From an uncultured bacterium (GTDB lineage: Bacteria > Bacillota_I > Bacilli_A > RF39 > UBA660): DNA of 12,391 nt. The translations under genes were made by a program, and so were the position numbers. The notes beneath the pieces are model-generated. The model searched no databases and was not told where the DNA came from. It was given only the letters and a program-made list of their open reading frames with translations. Below, piece by piece: positions 1-6,273 of this stretch. The DNA lies in assembly GCA_949286645.1 (NCBI GenBank), contig CASEDN010000020.1, forward strand, positions 1 to 12,391, written 5' to 3'. Each line of letters begins with the position of its first letter. Position 1 is the stretch's first letter.

Positions 1-147
1 GTAGATTATTTAGGTAATGTTGGTTACCATGGTCCTTCTAATATAAGAAATGGTATACGCCCTTCATTAAACATAAAACAAAATGTAATTATAACAAGTG
101 GAGATGGAACAAAAAATAATCCATTTACAATTGAACTCTCTACTTAA
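1..147 (+). CDS. 3' end of a surface-type protein, DUF6273-like tail (partial)
   Basis: The first base is in frame and the reading frame stays open for 48 codons to TAA; the start lies outside the window. The visible tail has the order G-Y-x-G-P, then IRPSLNIK, then SGDGTKNNPFTIEL. This resembles the recurrent C-terminal ending (RPVxxLKxxVxxxxGDGTxxNPYxI) of DUF6273-type extracellular or cell-envelope proteins common in gut Bacillota. That match is from memory of the family. Nothing can be said about the N-terminus, a signal peptide or the catalytic status. No U-rich terminator follows immediately. Confidence 0.6.
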   Translation, partial: VDYLGNVGYHGPSNIRNGIRPSLNIKQNVIITSGDGTKNNPFTIELST

Positions 148-261
148 ATAATAACATATACATAATTCTTTGTACTATATTTCTATTTATAATATAACTG
201 TAAATGGTAGCTTATTATATAATTTATTTAGATAATAATATAGAAGAAGTCAATATAAGAA

Positions 262-308
262 TGATTAGAGTAGTGTAACTAACTACTTATAAGTGTAGTC
301 AGTAATCA
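262..308. other. Two-part imperfect hairpin in the gap after the partial gene
   Basis: TGATTA (262-267) pairs with TAATCA (303-308). Inside, ACTAACTAC (278-286) pairs with GTAGTCAGT (295-303) with one mismatch, around an 8-nt loop; the two stems share base 303. There is no clear U-tract, so it is not a convincing terminator. The rest of 148-344 shows no open frame or recognised RNA. It could be a weak transcript end for the upstream gene or chance pairing in AT-rich DNA. Confidence 0.25.
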
Positions 309-344
309 TATTTAAAATATACTAAAGTTATTATTACTTTTTAT

Positions 345-382
345 AAAAGGAACTACTTTATAAAATAATAGTAGTTCCTTTT
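345..382 (-). terminator. Intrinsic terminator of uvsE, possibly bidirectional
   Basis: A perfect 13-bp inverted repeat (345-357 with 370-382, core AAGGAACTACT) flanks a 12-nt loop. The uvsE stop codon sits in the loop, so the right arm is coding. Both strands end the stem with four T residues, so it may also stop transcription arriving from the left. Confidence 0.75.
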
Positions 383-1302
383 ACTTTAAAATCTTTATAG
401 AACTTAAGTTGTCTTACTAGTCTAAATAAAGATTCATCTTTACCTTTTGCTTCTAACATAATATCTATATTAGTATTAAGAGGTTTTAATAATTTAAGAA
501 ACTTAATAAAGGAATTATAGTTTAAATAAGTACTATGATTTCTTTTTTGTTTAGAGTTTAAAGGAGTAGAGAAGTGCATTTTAGGGTTAAGATTAGTATT
601 TTCCCAGGTTTTTATAATTCTAGGTAATAACTTATCAATCTTTTCTTTTTTCTCATGATTACAGATAAAATGATGATAATCTAAAACCATAGGTATATTT
701 AACTCTTCACATAAAGATAAAGTATCACTAACAGTATAAGTCTTATCATCATTTTCAATGATTATTAGATTCTTTAATTCATTAGATAATTTATTATAAT
801 TAATTCTAAATCTTTCTTTTGCTTCTTCTTTAGTAGGCTTAGAACTACCTATATGTAATACGCATTTACCATTAATACCTAACAGCTTAAATATTTCTAA
901 ATGAAACTTTAATATTTCAATACTATTATCAGTAACATTATCTTTAATACTAGTTAATAGACAAAATTCGTCAGGATGTGTATCTATTCTAATATTATAC
1001 TTACTTATAGATTCTTTTAGTCTGTTAAAGTCTTCTTTAAATATCTCTTTATAGTTAATGTTAATAGAAGGATGAGTAAGTAAGGGAAACATTGTATGAG
1101 TCATACGATAGAATTTAATCTTATTACTATAGTTATAATTTAAGACTTTCTCAAAGTTTTTAAAGTTTAACTTTATTCTTTTAGTTAGTAAATCTATACC
1201 TTTATAATTTTCATATTTAGAAAACTCTTTAAAAGTTAAATTATGAGAGTATATATCTAAAAGAGTAGGAGGATTACCTACATAACCTAAATTTATTTGC
1301 AT
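358..1302 (-). CDS. uvsE: UV DNA damage endonuclease UvsE
   Basis: Apurinic/apyrimidinic-type TIM-barrel endonuclease that nicks DNA 5' to UV photoproducts and starts light-independent repair in the cytoplasm. Family marks seen in order: N-terminal INLGYV, then KFYRMTHTMFPLLTHP, HPDEF (109-113), CVLHIGS, LIIIENDDKTY, LDYHHF (207-212), MHFSTP and IMLEAKGKDESL with the late acidic ligand E284. These supply the metal-binding His and acidic residues. An in-frame GTG lies three codons upstream (1311). I prefer the ATG at 1302 because the family starts just before LGYV and because GAAAG is then 8 nt from the start rather than 3. At 314 residues the length is normal. It stands alone, transcribed away from the next genes. 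No damage is visible. Confidence 0.93.
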   Translation of the reverse strand: MQINLGYVGNPPTLLDIYSHNLTFKEFSKYENYKGIDLLTKRIKLNFKNFEKVLNYNYSNKIKFYRMTHTMFPLLTHPSININYKEIFKEDFNRLKESISKYNIRIDTHPDEFCLLTSIKDNVTDNSIEILKFHLEIFKLLGINGKCVLHIGSSKPTKEEAKERFRINYNKLSNELKNLIIIENDDKTYTVSDTLSLCEELNIPMVLDYHHFICNHEKKEKIDKLLPRIIKTWENTNLNPKMHFSTPLNSKQKRNHSTYLNYNSFIKFLKLLKPLNTNIDIMLEAKGKDESLFRLVRQLKFYKDFKVKGTTIIL

Positions 1303-1342
1303 AAATGACACTTTCTTTCTTGTTTATTAGTTTTGATAAATA

Positions 1343-1370
1343 TTGACTTTTTATACTTTTTATTTATAAT
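1343..1370 (+). promoter_or_regulatory. Sigma-70-type promoter TTGACT-16-TATAAT
   Basis: TTGACT at 1343-1348 and a perfect TATAAT at 1365-1370 are 16 bp apart. Transcription should start near 1377, which is downstream of the nearest ATG (1372). It therefore drives either the remnant region or, with a ~380-nt leader, the gene at 1756. Confidence 0.6.
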
Positions 1371-1371
1371 A

Positions 1372-1506
1372 ATGTTAAGAAAAGAATATTTAGTTATAAA
1401 AGAAACTTTTGATAAAAGAGAAGTTAAATTTAAATGGGTATTGCTAATAGTTATCACAGCAATACTGATATTATGCTTGATTTTGACGATAAAAAGACAT
1501 AAATGA
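1372..1506 (+). CDS. Possible 44-residue single-pass membrane peptide
   Basis: An ATG-to-TGA frame of 44 codons encodes a basic, charged N-terminus (MLRKEYLVIKETFDKREVKF), then a clear hydrophobic helix at about residues 22-40 (WVLLIVITAILILCLILTI) and a basic KRHK end. That is the shape of a small inner-membrane protein. Against it: no ribosome site precedes the ATG, and the nearby promoter would start its transcript after this ATG. It may be a decayed gene fragment. The stop overlaps the next small frame as ATGA at 1503-1506, a coupling arrangement that weakly favours real or formerly real genes. Family not recognised. Confidence 0.3.
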   Translation: MLRKEYLVIKETFDKREVKFKWVLLIVITAILILCLILTIKRHK

Positions 1507-1714
1507 AAAGTTTGATACTGTTATTTACAAATATTGAAATTAAAGATAGTTTAACTTTTGAAGATGCTATTATAGATTATTTTTATACTTATTATAGATT
1601 ACAAATGACTGTAGCTTTATGCTTTTACAAAGGTGTTGCATAGATTATGAAAAAGTAAAAGTTTTAAAAGAAAGATATAGTAAAAATAGTATAGTTAAAT
1701 ATGAACATCAATAA
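1503..1714 (+). pseudogene. Frameshifted small-gene remnant, family unknown
   Basis: ATG at 1503 opens a 46-codon frame (MKSLILLFTNIEIKDSLTFE and onward) closed by TAG at 1641-1643. A different frame then continues with protein-like composition, from about 1637 to TAA at 1712-1714 (CIDYEKVKVLKERYSKNSIV). Joining the two by a shift near 1637-1643 gives a continuous ~70-residue polypeptide, the pattern expected of a recent frameshift. No ribosome site is obvious. The family is not recognised. Together with the preceding frame this fills most of the 450-bp gap between uvsE and the next gene. Confidence 0.35.
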
Positions 1715-1755
1715 TTATGTACTATAATATGAGATAAATAAAGGAGAAACTATTT

Positions 1756-2796
1756 ATGGATAGTGAGAAAATTGTTAAATTAAGAGATTATTATAAAGAT
1801 GAGTTAACTATTATAGGTTTTAATGATTTAGAGGTAGTATCTAAAGTTATTTCTTTTTTTAAGAAATCTTTACTGGATAATCTAGCAGATATTTTAAGAA
1901 GCAAAGAAGTAGAACCTGTTATTATTGATTGTTTTTCATCTTTAATGAATAAGACAGAACATATTAATTATTATTTAAAGAGTAATTTAAGTATAGAAGA
2001 GATAAAACTATCTAAAGTTTATAGTAATGTTTTATCTTTGGGAAAATTTATGTTAAATAGGCATTTACCTAAAGCTTTAGGAAGAATAGGGTATTTGTCT
2101 ACTTTTAGAAACTTAGTTAATAAGGATGATGATATTACTTGTATAACTTCAGTTTTAGAAGAAACTTCTTCTCCTATAATAATTTATTCTAGTGGTTATA
2201 GTAATTTAAAAAGAGAAATAGGTTTTGATGGTGTTAATATTCCTAAAGACTATAACTATACTTTAAATAAGATTAGGAGTAAGAAAACATTAAGTAATGT
2301 TATCGGAGGTATAGAAAAAAACTTTTATAATATTTTATCTATTAATGATAAAAGTGATATTTTTGTATTAAATACTCCTATCCCTGATTCTTTGGAGGAG
2401 ATTAAGAATTTAGTAATATCTTTTAATAATTCTCTATATGATTTATGTAATAAATATAATTTAACATATATTAATAGAAATAATACTGATAATACCTATA
2501 AATCTTTAAGTGAAGAGATAATATCAGCTTTGTATATAAATAAGTTTATTACTAATAAAGAGCAGATAAAAGAGTATAGTGATTATTCATATAACTCTAA
2601 AGGTGCTTTAGGAATTATGGATAAAACTCAAAATGACTGGCGTGAGGTACAAAAGTTAGCATTAGAAAAAGAAGGATATGAGAGGGAATATCTTTTAGAA
2701 ATTGCAAGAAGTCATAAAGATGAATATGATGTTTTTGAAAGAGTACAGAAGGTATTAACTAAGAGAAAGAAAAGATATAGTCCGAGGATAGTATAA
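1756..2796 (+). CDS. SGNH-hydrolase-like protein lacking clear catalytic blocks
   Basis: A 346-residue cytoplasmic protein, with no signal peptide or membrane helix, started by ATG behind AAAGGAG (1740-1746). The middle has the SGNH (GDSL) layout: a beta strand and turn PIIIYSSGYSNL (140-151) where the family has GxND, then strand DIFVLNTPIPD (201-211), then a helix and LVISFNNSLYDLCNKYNLTYIN, matching the usual 'N-x-x-L-x-x-h-x-x-x-y-x-x-x-y-h-d' stretch. The nucleophile GDS block and the final DxxH are not found. It may therefore be catalytically dead or only structurally related. The last ~60 residues are charged and helical, rich in Lys, Arg and Glu. Neighbours give no functional clue; it appears to be a single-gene unit. 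The SGNH assignment is from recalled pattern and moderate at best. Confidence 0.55.
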   Translation: MDSEKIVKLRDYYKDELTIIGFNDLEVVSKVISFFKKSLLDNLADILRSKEVEPVIIDCFSSLMNKTEHINYYLKSNLSIEEIKLSKVYSNVLSLGKFMLNRHLPKALGRIGYLSTFRNLVNKDDDITCITSVLEETSSPIIIYSSGYSNLKREIGFDGVNIPKDYNYTLNKIRSKKTLSNVIGGIEKNFYNILSINDKSDIFVLNTPIPDSLEEIKNLVISFNNSLYDLCNKYNLTYINRNNTDNTYKSLSEEIISALYINKFITNKEQIKEYSDYSYNSKGALGIMDKTQNDWREVQKLALEKEGYEREYLLEIARSHKDEYDVFERVQKVLTKRKKRYSPRIV

Positions 2797-2837
2797 CAAA
2801 AGTATTTACAAAATAATATTTATTTGATATATTCTTA

Positions 2838-2864
2838 TTGACGTTTATGCTTAAAACCTATTAT
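2838..2864 (+). promoter_or_regulatory. Candidate promoter of the helD-gre operon
   Basis: TTGACG (2838-2843) and TATTAT (2859-2864) are 15 bp apart, slightly short. The predicted start near 2871 leaves a ~75-nt leader before the strong AAAGGAGG ribosome site at 2932-2939. Confidence 0.45.
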
Positions 2865-2900
2865 TTAAACACGAACTACATATTAACTTATGTAGGTTTT
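2853..2900 (+). promoter_or_regulatory. Mutually exclusive hairpins upstream of helD
   Basis: AAAACCTA (2853-2860) is perfectly complementary to TAGGTTTT (2893-2900), and CTACAT (2876-2881) is perfectly complementary to ATGTAG (2890-2895). The two pairings share bases 2893-2895, so only one can form at a time, as in an attenuator. The long pairing needs transcription from upstream of the promoter proposed here, because its left arm overlaps the -10. Alternatively it may be a weak read-through terminator for the 1756 gene. Confidence 0.3.
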
Positions 2901-2946
2901 CTTAGTTTTCAAAAGAGCTTTACTAATAAGTAAAGGAGGGTATAGT

Positions 2947-4947
2947 ATGTCTATTAGTAAAGAAGAGTTAAAAAAAGAAAAGAAGAAGTTACATGATGTT
3001 TTAGAAAAATTAGATGATGAGATAAAGGAATCTAGTAGTGATTTGTTTCTAAAAGAAGAAGAACTTATTAATTTTAGAAAACTTAATTACGAGGATAAAT
3101 CATCTTTTGATAGTGCCGAGTTTAATCAAATAATGACAGCAGATAGCTTAGAAGCTTTAAGAGTATTAAGTAAAAGGAAATATTATAAGTCTTTAATTAA
3201 TATTAAAGATAAACCTTATTTTGCATCTTTTCTTTATAAAGATAATGAGGGTAATACGTATGATATTTATATGTCTTTAACTTATTTAAAAGATGAAAAC
3301 TATGATAATATTTTATATGACTGGCGAAGTCCTATTTGTAGTCTGTTTTATGATTATGAAGTAGGTCCTTGTAAATATAAAGTAGATGAATTTACTCATG
3401 AAGGTAATCTTTTAAAGAAAAGACAATATATTATTGATGATAGAAAGCTTATTAGTGTCTTTGATAATTCTCTAAATATAGATGATGAACTATTACAAAA
3501 AGTAATCGCTACTACTGATAATGAAAAGATGAAAAATATTGTTAATACTATTCAGGCAGAACAGAATAAGATAATTCGTAATTTAGATGATCATAATCTA
3601 ATAGTACAAGGTATCGCAGGAAGTGGTAAAACATCAGTTGCCTTACATCGTATTGCATTCCTTTTATATCGTATTAAAAACTTAAGTTCTAATAATGTTT
3701 TAATCTTTTCTCCTAATAAGATATTTTCAGAATATATTTCTAATGTCTTACCAGAGTTAGGAGAAGCGAATACATTAGAGACGACTTTTAGTGATTATTT
3801 AAGTTATTTCTTAAAAGAATATAAAAATATAGAAAGCTTTCCTCACTTTATTAGTAAATATTATAAAGGGGATAAAAGTGATATAGAGATTATTAAATAT
3901 AAACAAAGTAAAGAAATTATAAGAGATTTAGATAATTATATTAATGAGTTTTTAAAGAACTTTAAAGTTATTAATGATATAGAACTTGATAAGATAAATG
4001 AGGTTACTAAAGATGAGTTAAATTACTTAATTAAAGATAAATATAGTAGATTTCCTTTAGTTGAGAGAATTGATGAAGCATCTAAGTATTTATCATTAAA
4101 GTATTATGGAACTCCTGGTAAGAGAAAGGCTCCTATTAGAAAGTTAATTAAAGATAATATTAATGCTTCTTTAAATATTAAAGATATTTATAAAGATTTC
4201 TTCAACAGTAGTTATGCTAAATATAAATTAGATATTAAAAATACTAAAGTAATAGACTATGATGATGCCTTACTTGTATCTTACTTAAAAGGTAAACTCT
4301 TTGGCTTTCCTTATAATAATTATATTAAACAAGTAGTTATAGATGAGGCACAAGATTATAATTATTTACAATATGTTATTATTAAAGAGATGTTTAAGAA
4401 AGCTGACTTTACAATACTAGGTGATGTTAATCAAAATATTAATCCTTATTATAAATATGAAACTCTTGAAGAGTTAAAAGAGATATTTAATGATAGTAAT
4501 TATTTAGAGTTATTAAAGACTTATAGATCTACGAAAGAGATAATAGAATATACTAATAAGATATTGAATTTAGATTATGTTAATGCAATTAAGAAGAGTA
4601 ATAATAAAGATGTAATAATTAGAAAGTCTAAAGATATTAAAGAATCATTACTCCTTGATATAAAAACACTTACTAATACATATAAGTCACTTGCTATTAT
4701 TACTAAAGAAGATAGGGAAGCAGAAGTTATATATGACTTATTAAAAGATGATTTAAGTATTAGTTTACTAACAGAAGAGTCTAAATCATTTATTAAAGAT
4801 TTAGTAGTAGTTCCAAGTTATATTGCTAAAGGTTTAGAGTTTGATAGTGTTATTATAGTAGATAGTGATGAGTCTTTTAAGAAGAATAAATATCTATATT
4901 ATGTCGCTTGTACGAGAGCGAGAGAGGAGCTTATTATTTATGAGTAA
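2947..4947 (+). CDS. helD: HelD-type RNA polymerase-remodelling ATPase (UvrD/Rep superfamily 1)
   Basis: Superfamily 1 ATPase of the HelD class, which pushes into RNA polymerase channels and uses ATP to release stalled polymerase from DNA and RNA. In order: an N-terminal Lys/Glu-rich coiled coil (about 1-64); the HelD-specific DWRSPICSLFYDYEVGP (125-141); Walker A GIAGSGKT (222-229); an inserted middle region of about 200 residues; motif II VVIDEAQD (463-470); motif III LGDVNQN; motif IV KTYRST; motif V KGLEFDSVIIV (628-638); and motif VI YYVACTRARE (651-660). All ATPase motifs are intact. At 666 residues it is shorter than the ~770 of the Bacillus subtilis protein. It has an excellent ribosome site (AAAGGAGG, 7 nt). 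Its stop codon lies inside the next gene, so the two are co-translated. UvrD or PcrA is unlikely because of the N-terminal arm and the DWRSP block. Confidence 0.9.
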   Translation: MSISKEELKKEKKKLHDVLEKLDDEIKESSSDLFLKEEELINFRKLNYEDKSSFDSAEFNQIMTADSLEALRVLSKRKYYKSLINIKDKPYFASFLYKDNEGNTYDIYMSLTYLKDENYDNILYDWRSPICSLFYDYEVGPCKYKVDEFTHEGNLLKKRQYIIDDRKLISVFDNSLNIDDELLQKVIATTDNEKMKNIVNTIQAEQNKIIRNLDDHNLIVQGIAGSGKTSVALHRIAFLLYRIKNLSSNNVLIFSPNKIFSEYISNVLPELGEANTLETTFSDYLSYFLKEYKNIESFPHFISKYYKGDKSDIEIIKYKQSKEIIRDLDNYINEFLKNFKVINDIELDKINEVTKDELNYLIKDKYSRFPLVERIDEASKYLSLKYYGTPGKRKAPIRKLIKDNINASLNIKDIYKDFFNSSYAKYKLDIKNTKVIDYDDALLVSYLKGKLFGFPYNNYIKQVVIDEAQDYNYLQYVIIKEMFKKADFTILGDVNQNINPYYKYETLEELKEIFNDSNYLELLKTYRSTKEIIEYTNKILNLDYVNAIKKSNNKDVIIRKSKDIKESLLLDIKTLTNTYKSLAIITKEDREAEVIYDLLKDDLSISLLTEESKSFIKDLVVVPSYIAKGLEFDSVIIVDSDESFKKNKYLYYVACTRAREELIIYE

Positions 4948-5419
4948 GATATATTTAGATAAAGTAGGTTATGAGAATTATTTAAAGAGTCTTGAAGATA
5001 TAAAAAAAGAAATAGATGCTAATGCTAAACTTATGAGTATTTATGCGAGTGATGATGCATATGGAGATGGTTGGCACGATAACTTTGCTTATGAAGAGAC
5101 TATGCATAAGGAAGCCGAGTTATTTCAAAAGTATAATAAAAAGAAAAGCATGTTAAAGGATATTGTTATTGTAGATAAGAAATCTAATGGAACAGTTAGT
5201 CTTAATACGAAAGTAGAGTTATTATTTATTGATGATGAGATAGTAGAAGAATATATAATAACTGGTGATATTAATAGTAATATAGAAGATAATAGTATTA
5301 CCATTAATAGTCCTTTAGGTTCTGCAATTTATGGTAAAAAAGTAGGAGATAGAGTAACTTATAAAGTTGGGGATAATACTTATAAGGTAAAGATATTAGG
5401 AATAGTTGCTAATGATTAG
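4940..5419 (+). CDS. GreA/GreB-family transcription elongation factor, divergent
   Basis: A 159-residue protein of the usual Gre length: an N-terminal coiled-coil hairpin (about 1-75) and a C-terminal FKBP-like domain (about 80-157) ending SPLGSAIYGKKVGDRVTY. Gre factors enter the RNA polymerase secondary channel and stimulate cleavage of backtracked RNA through two acidic residues at the hairpin tip. Here the tip reads YGDGWHDNFAYE (41-52), against GD-L-x-E-N-A-E-Y in GreA. The acids D43 and D47 are kept, but with one extra residue between them, so it looks like a paralogue rather than the housekeeping GreA. A longer frame opens at 4865 inside helD. I chose the ATG at 4940 because AGGAG (4924-4928) precedes it and it sits at the family start. 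It overlaps the helD 3' end by 8 nt, a sign of translational coupling. Confidence 0.82.
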   Translation: MSKIYLDKVGYENYLKSLEDIKKEIDANAKLMSIYASDDAYGDGWHDNFAYEETMHKEAELFQKYNKKKSMLKDIVIVDKKSNGTVSLNTKVELLFIDDEIVEEYIITGDINSNIEDNSITINSPLGSAIYGKKVGDRVTYKVGDNTYKVKILGIVAND

Positions 5420-5435
5420 TGGAAAATATTGGTGG

Positions 5436-5463
5436 TTGCATAATTTTAAAATTATTGTATAAT
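5436..5463 (+). promoter_or_regulatory. Promoter of the plus-strand antisense RNA
   Basis: TTGCAT (5436-5441), 16 bp, then a perfect TATAAT (5458-5463). Transcription should begin near 5470. No gene with a ribosome site follows; the transcript would run into the hairpin at 5537-5568. Confidence 0.65.
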
Positions 5464-5469
5464 ATAAGT

Positions 5470-5568
5470 AAGTGAGAGATAATCTCATAAAAAAGGACAC
5501 TCTACTTGAGTGCTTGCCTTTATTTGTTAAAGCGACAGCACTATCCTAAAACGGATGGTGCTATTTTT
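5470..5568 (+). ncRNA. Candidate antisense RNA opposing the 5541-5645 membrane peptide
   Basis: About 100 nt between the promoter at 5436-5463 and the terminator hairpin at 5537-5568. It contains no plausible reading frame with a ribosome site. Its last ~30 nt are complementary to the final codons and stop of the minus-strand peptide gene. Convergent RNAs overlapping at their 3' ends are how TxpA/RatA-like and BsrG/SR4-like type I antitoxins work. It also carries near its 5' side a copy (5495-5518) of the sequence found in the leader region of the opposing gene. Confidence 0.5.
5537..5568 (+). terminator. Intrinsic terminator of the plus-strand RNA
   Basis: AGCACTATCC (5537-5546) pairs with GGATGGTGCT (5553-5562), 10 bp including one wobble, around TAAAAC. 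ATTTTT follows on the plus strand. The minus strand lacks a good U-tract after the same hairpin, so the opposing mRNA may end elsewhere. Confidence 0.8.
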
Positions 5569-5645
5569 ATTAAGTTCATTACTATGAGTAACAGAACATA
5601 TATTATTCCAACAAGGAAAAGGATTAAAAAATCTTTCTTTCCCAT
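5541..5645 (-). CDS. 34-residue membrane peptide, candidate type I toxin
   Basis: ATG at 5645 is preceded on the minus strand by AAAGGAGGTGG, a near-complete anti-16S match 7 nt upstream; this is the strongest ribosome site in the window. The peptide starts MGKKDF, continues as one uninterrupted hydrophobic helix (about residues 6-26, LILFLVGIIYVLLLIVM), then NLIK and a short IAPSVLG tail, stopping within the facing RNA's terminator hairpin. Basic end, single helix and ~30-35 residues fit the pore-forming or membrane-depolarising toxins of type I systems (Fst, TxpA, BsrG class). I do not recognise a specific family. Possible promoter elements are TTGACA at the right inverted-repeat edge (5699-5694), or a TATATA further out. 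A convergent RNA gene overlaps its 3' end. A leader peptide or a short housekeeping membrane protein is the alternative. Confidence 0.6.
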   Translation of the reverse strand: MGKKDFLILFLVGIIYVLLLIVMNLIKIAPSVLG

Positions 5646-5726
5646 AGGAACCACCTCCTTTACTAAAAAAGAAAATGGCAAGCACCCGTTCAAGTGTCAA
5701 TATATATACTAGCGAATATTTGTTCT

Positions 5727-5775
5727 AATTGGAAGTGGTAATTATTTCCAATTGTATTAAAAAACTAGTTAATAC
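5727..5775. repeat. Two adjacent hairpins upstream of the 5851 gene
   Basis: AATTGGAA (5727-5734) pairs with TTCCAATT (5746-5753), immediately followed by GTATTAA (5754-5760) pairing with TTAATAC (5769-5775). Both are perfect. Neither has a T-rich tail on the plus strand. They sit between the toxin locus and the next promoter and may be operators or insulating structures. Confidence 0.4.
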
Positions 5776-5791
5776 GAACTATTAAAATGTG

Positions 5792-5820
5792 TTTTCATAA
5801 ATAAATATATATGCTAGAAT
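5792..5820 (+). promoter_or_regulatory. Extended -10 promoter of the 5851-6647 operon
   Basis: TTTTCA (5792-5797), 17 bp, then TGC-TAGAAT with the hexamer at 5815-5820. The start near 5827 leaves a ~24-nt leader containing AGGAGGAG (5836-5843). Confidence 0.6.
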
Positions 5821-5850
5821 AATGATAATAGAAACAGGAGGAGTTAGTTT

Positions 5851-6273
5851 ATGTTTGGCAAAAAGAAAAAGAATGTTGCTGTTGCTAGAGATAACAACGA
5901 TTCACAAGAAAAATATACTATGAAAGAAAGATATAATGCTGAAGATTTATATTTGGCAAGATTGAAATGGGTTTCTAGTGATAACGTAGATTTTTCTGGA
6001 CCTATGAATAAAGAAACAGAAATAAAATATCTTTTTGAAAAAGAAGGAGAAAAATATAAAGAGGTTTTTACAGGGTTTGAAGCAGATATAATTGAAAAAC
6101 ACTTTGATTTACCATATGTTACAGATGTTGTATCTTTAATTGAAGCCCATAAAGACTTAAGAGGAACAATATTTCCTAGATTAGGAATGTTAACATTATT
6201 TAATGTTGTTAACAAAAAAGAACAGCAAGAAGAAAGAGGTTTTCAAAAGAAATTGGAGAGTGATAATAAGTGA
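5851..6273 (+). CDS. Uncharacterised 140-residue soluble protein
   Basis: Well-formed gene: extended -10 promoter, AGGAGGAG ribosome site 7 nt before ATG, and a TGA stop overlapping the next start. The protein begins with a Lys cluster (MFGKKKKN), has a mixed alpha/beta middle (EDLYLARLKWVSSDNVDFSG, about 30-49) and ends in a charged Gln/Glu/Lys helix. There is no signal peptide, membrane helix or metal motif. I do not recognise the family. The 4-nt overlap with a PNPOx-like flavoprotein gene means they are made together and may act together, but the sequence gives no direct functional clue. Confidence 0.8.
   Translation: MFGKKKKNVAVARDNNDSQEKYTMKERYNAEDLYLARLKWVSSDNVDFSGPMNKETEIKYLFEKEGEKYKEVFTGFEADIIEKHFDLPYVTDVVSLIEAHKDLRGTIFPRLGMLTLFNVVNKKEQQEERGFQKKLESDNK

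Larger units (their letters stand above)
5495..5698. repeat. Imperfect inverted repeat flanking the toxin/antisense locus
   Basis: 5495-5518 and the complement of 5677-5698 share GACACT, then ACTTGA, then GTGCTTGCC, differing by a small insertion. Each copy lies just inside one end of the locus and is read in the same sense by the two convergent RNAs, so the RNAs are alike rather than complementary here. It could be a regulator site, a duplicated RNA 5' element, or the ends of a ~205-bp miniature mobile element. No target duplication is evident. Confidence 0.65.

Noticed and set aside
1303..1311. GTG at 1311 as the uvsE start
   Set aside because: The ribosome-like GAAAG would be only 3 nt away, and the family's LGYV start fits the ATG three codons later.
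4865..4939. N-terminal extension of the Gre-family protein to 4865
   Set aside because: It lies within the last helD motifs, lacks its own ribosome site, and the residues do not match the Gre N-terminus; ATG at 4940 does.
5470..5700. 6S RNA, SRP RNA, tmRNA or a known riboswitch in the 5420-5850 gap
   Set aside because: The long-range pairing suggested a structured RNA, but none of the conserved cores of those families is present, and the facing peptide gene explains the region better.
5506..5712. Plus-strand 68-codon open frame through the toxin locus
   Set aside because: It begins inside the inverted repeat, has no ribosome site, crosses the plus-strand terminator hairpin and lies opposite the better-supported minus-strand peptide gene.
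5844..6215. Minus-strand 123-codon frame opposite the 5851 gene
   Set aside because: Wholly antisense to a gene with promoter, strong ribosome site and coupled neighbour; no ribosome site of its own.
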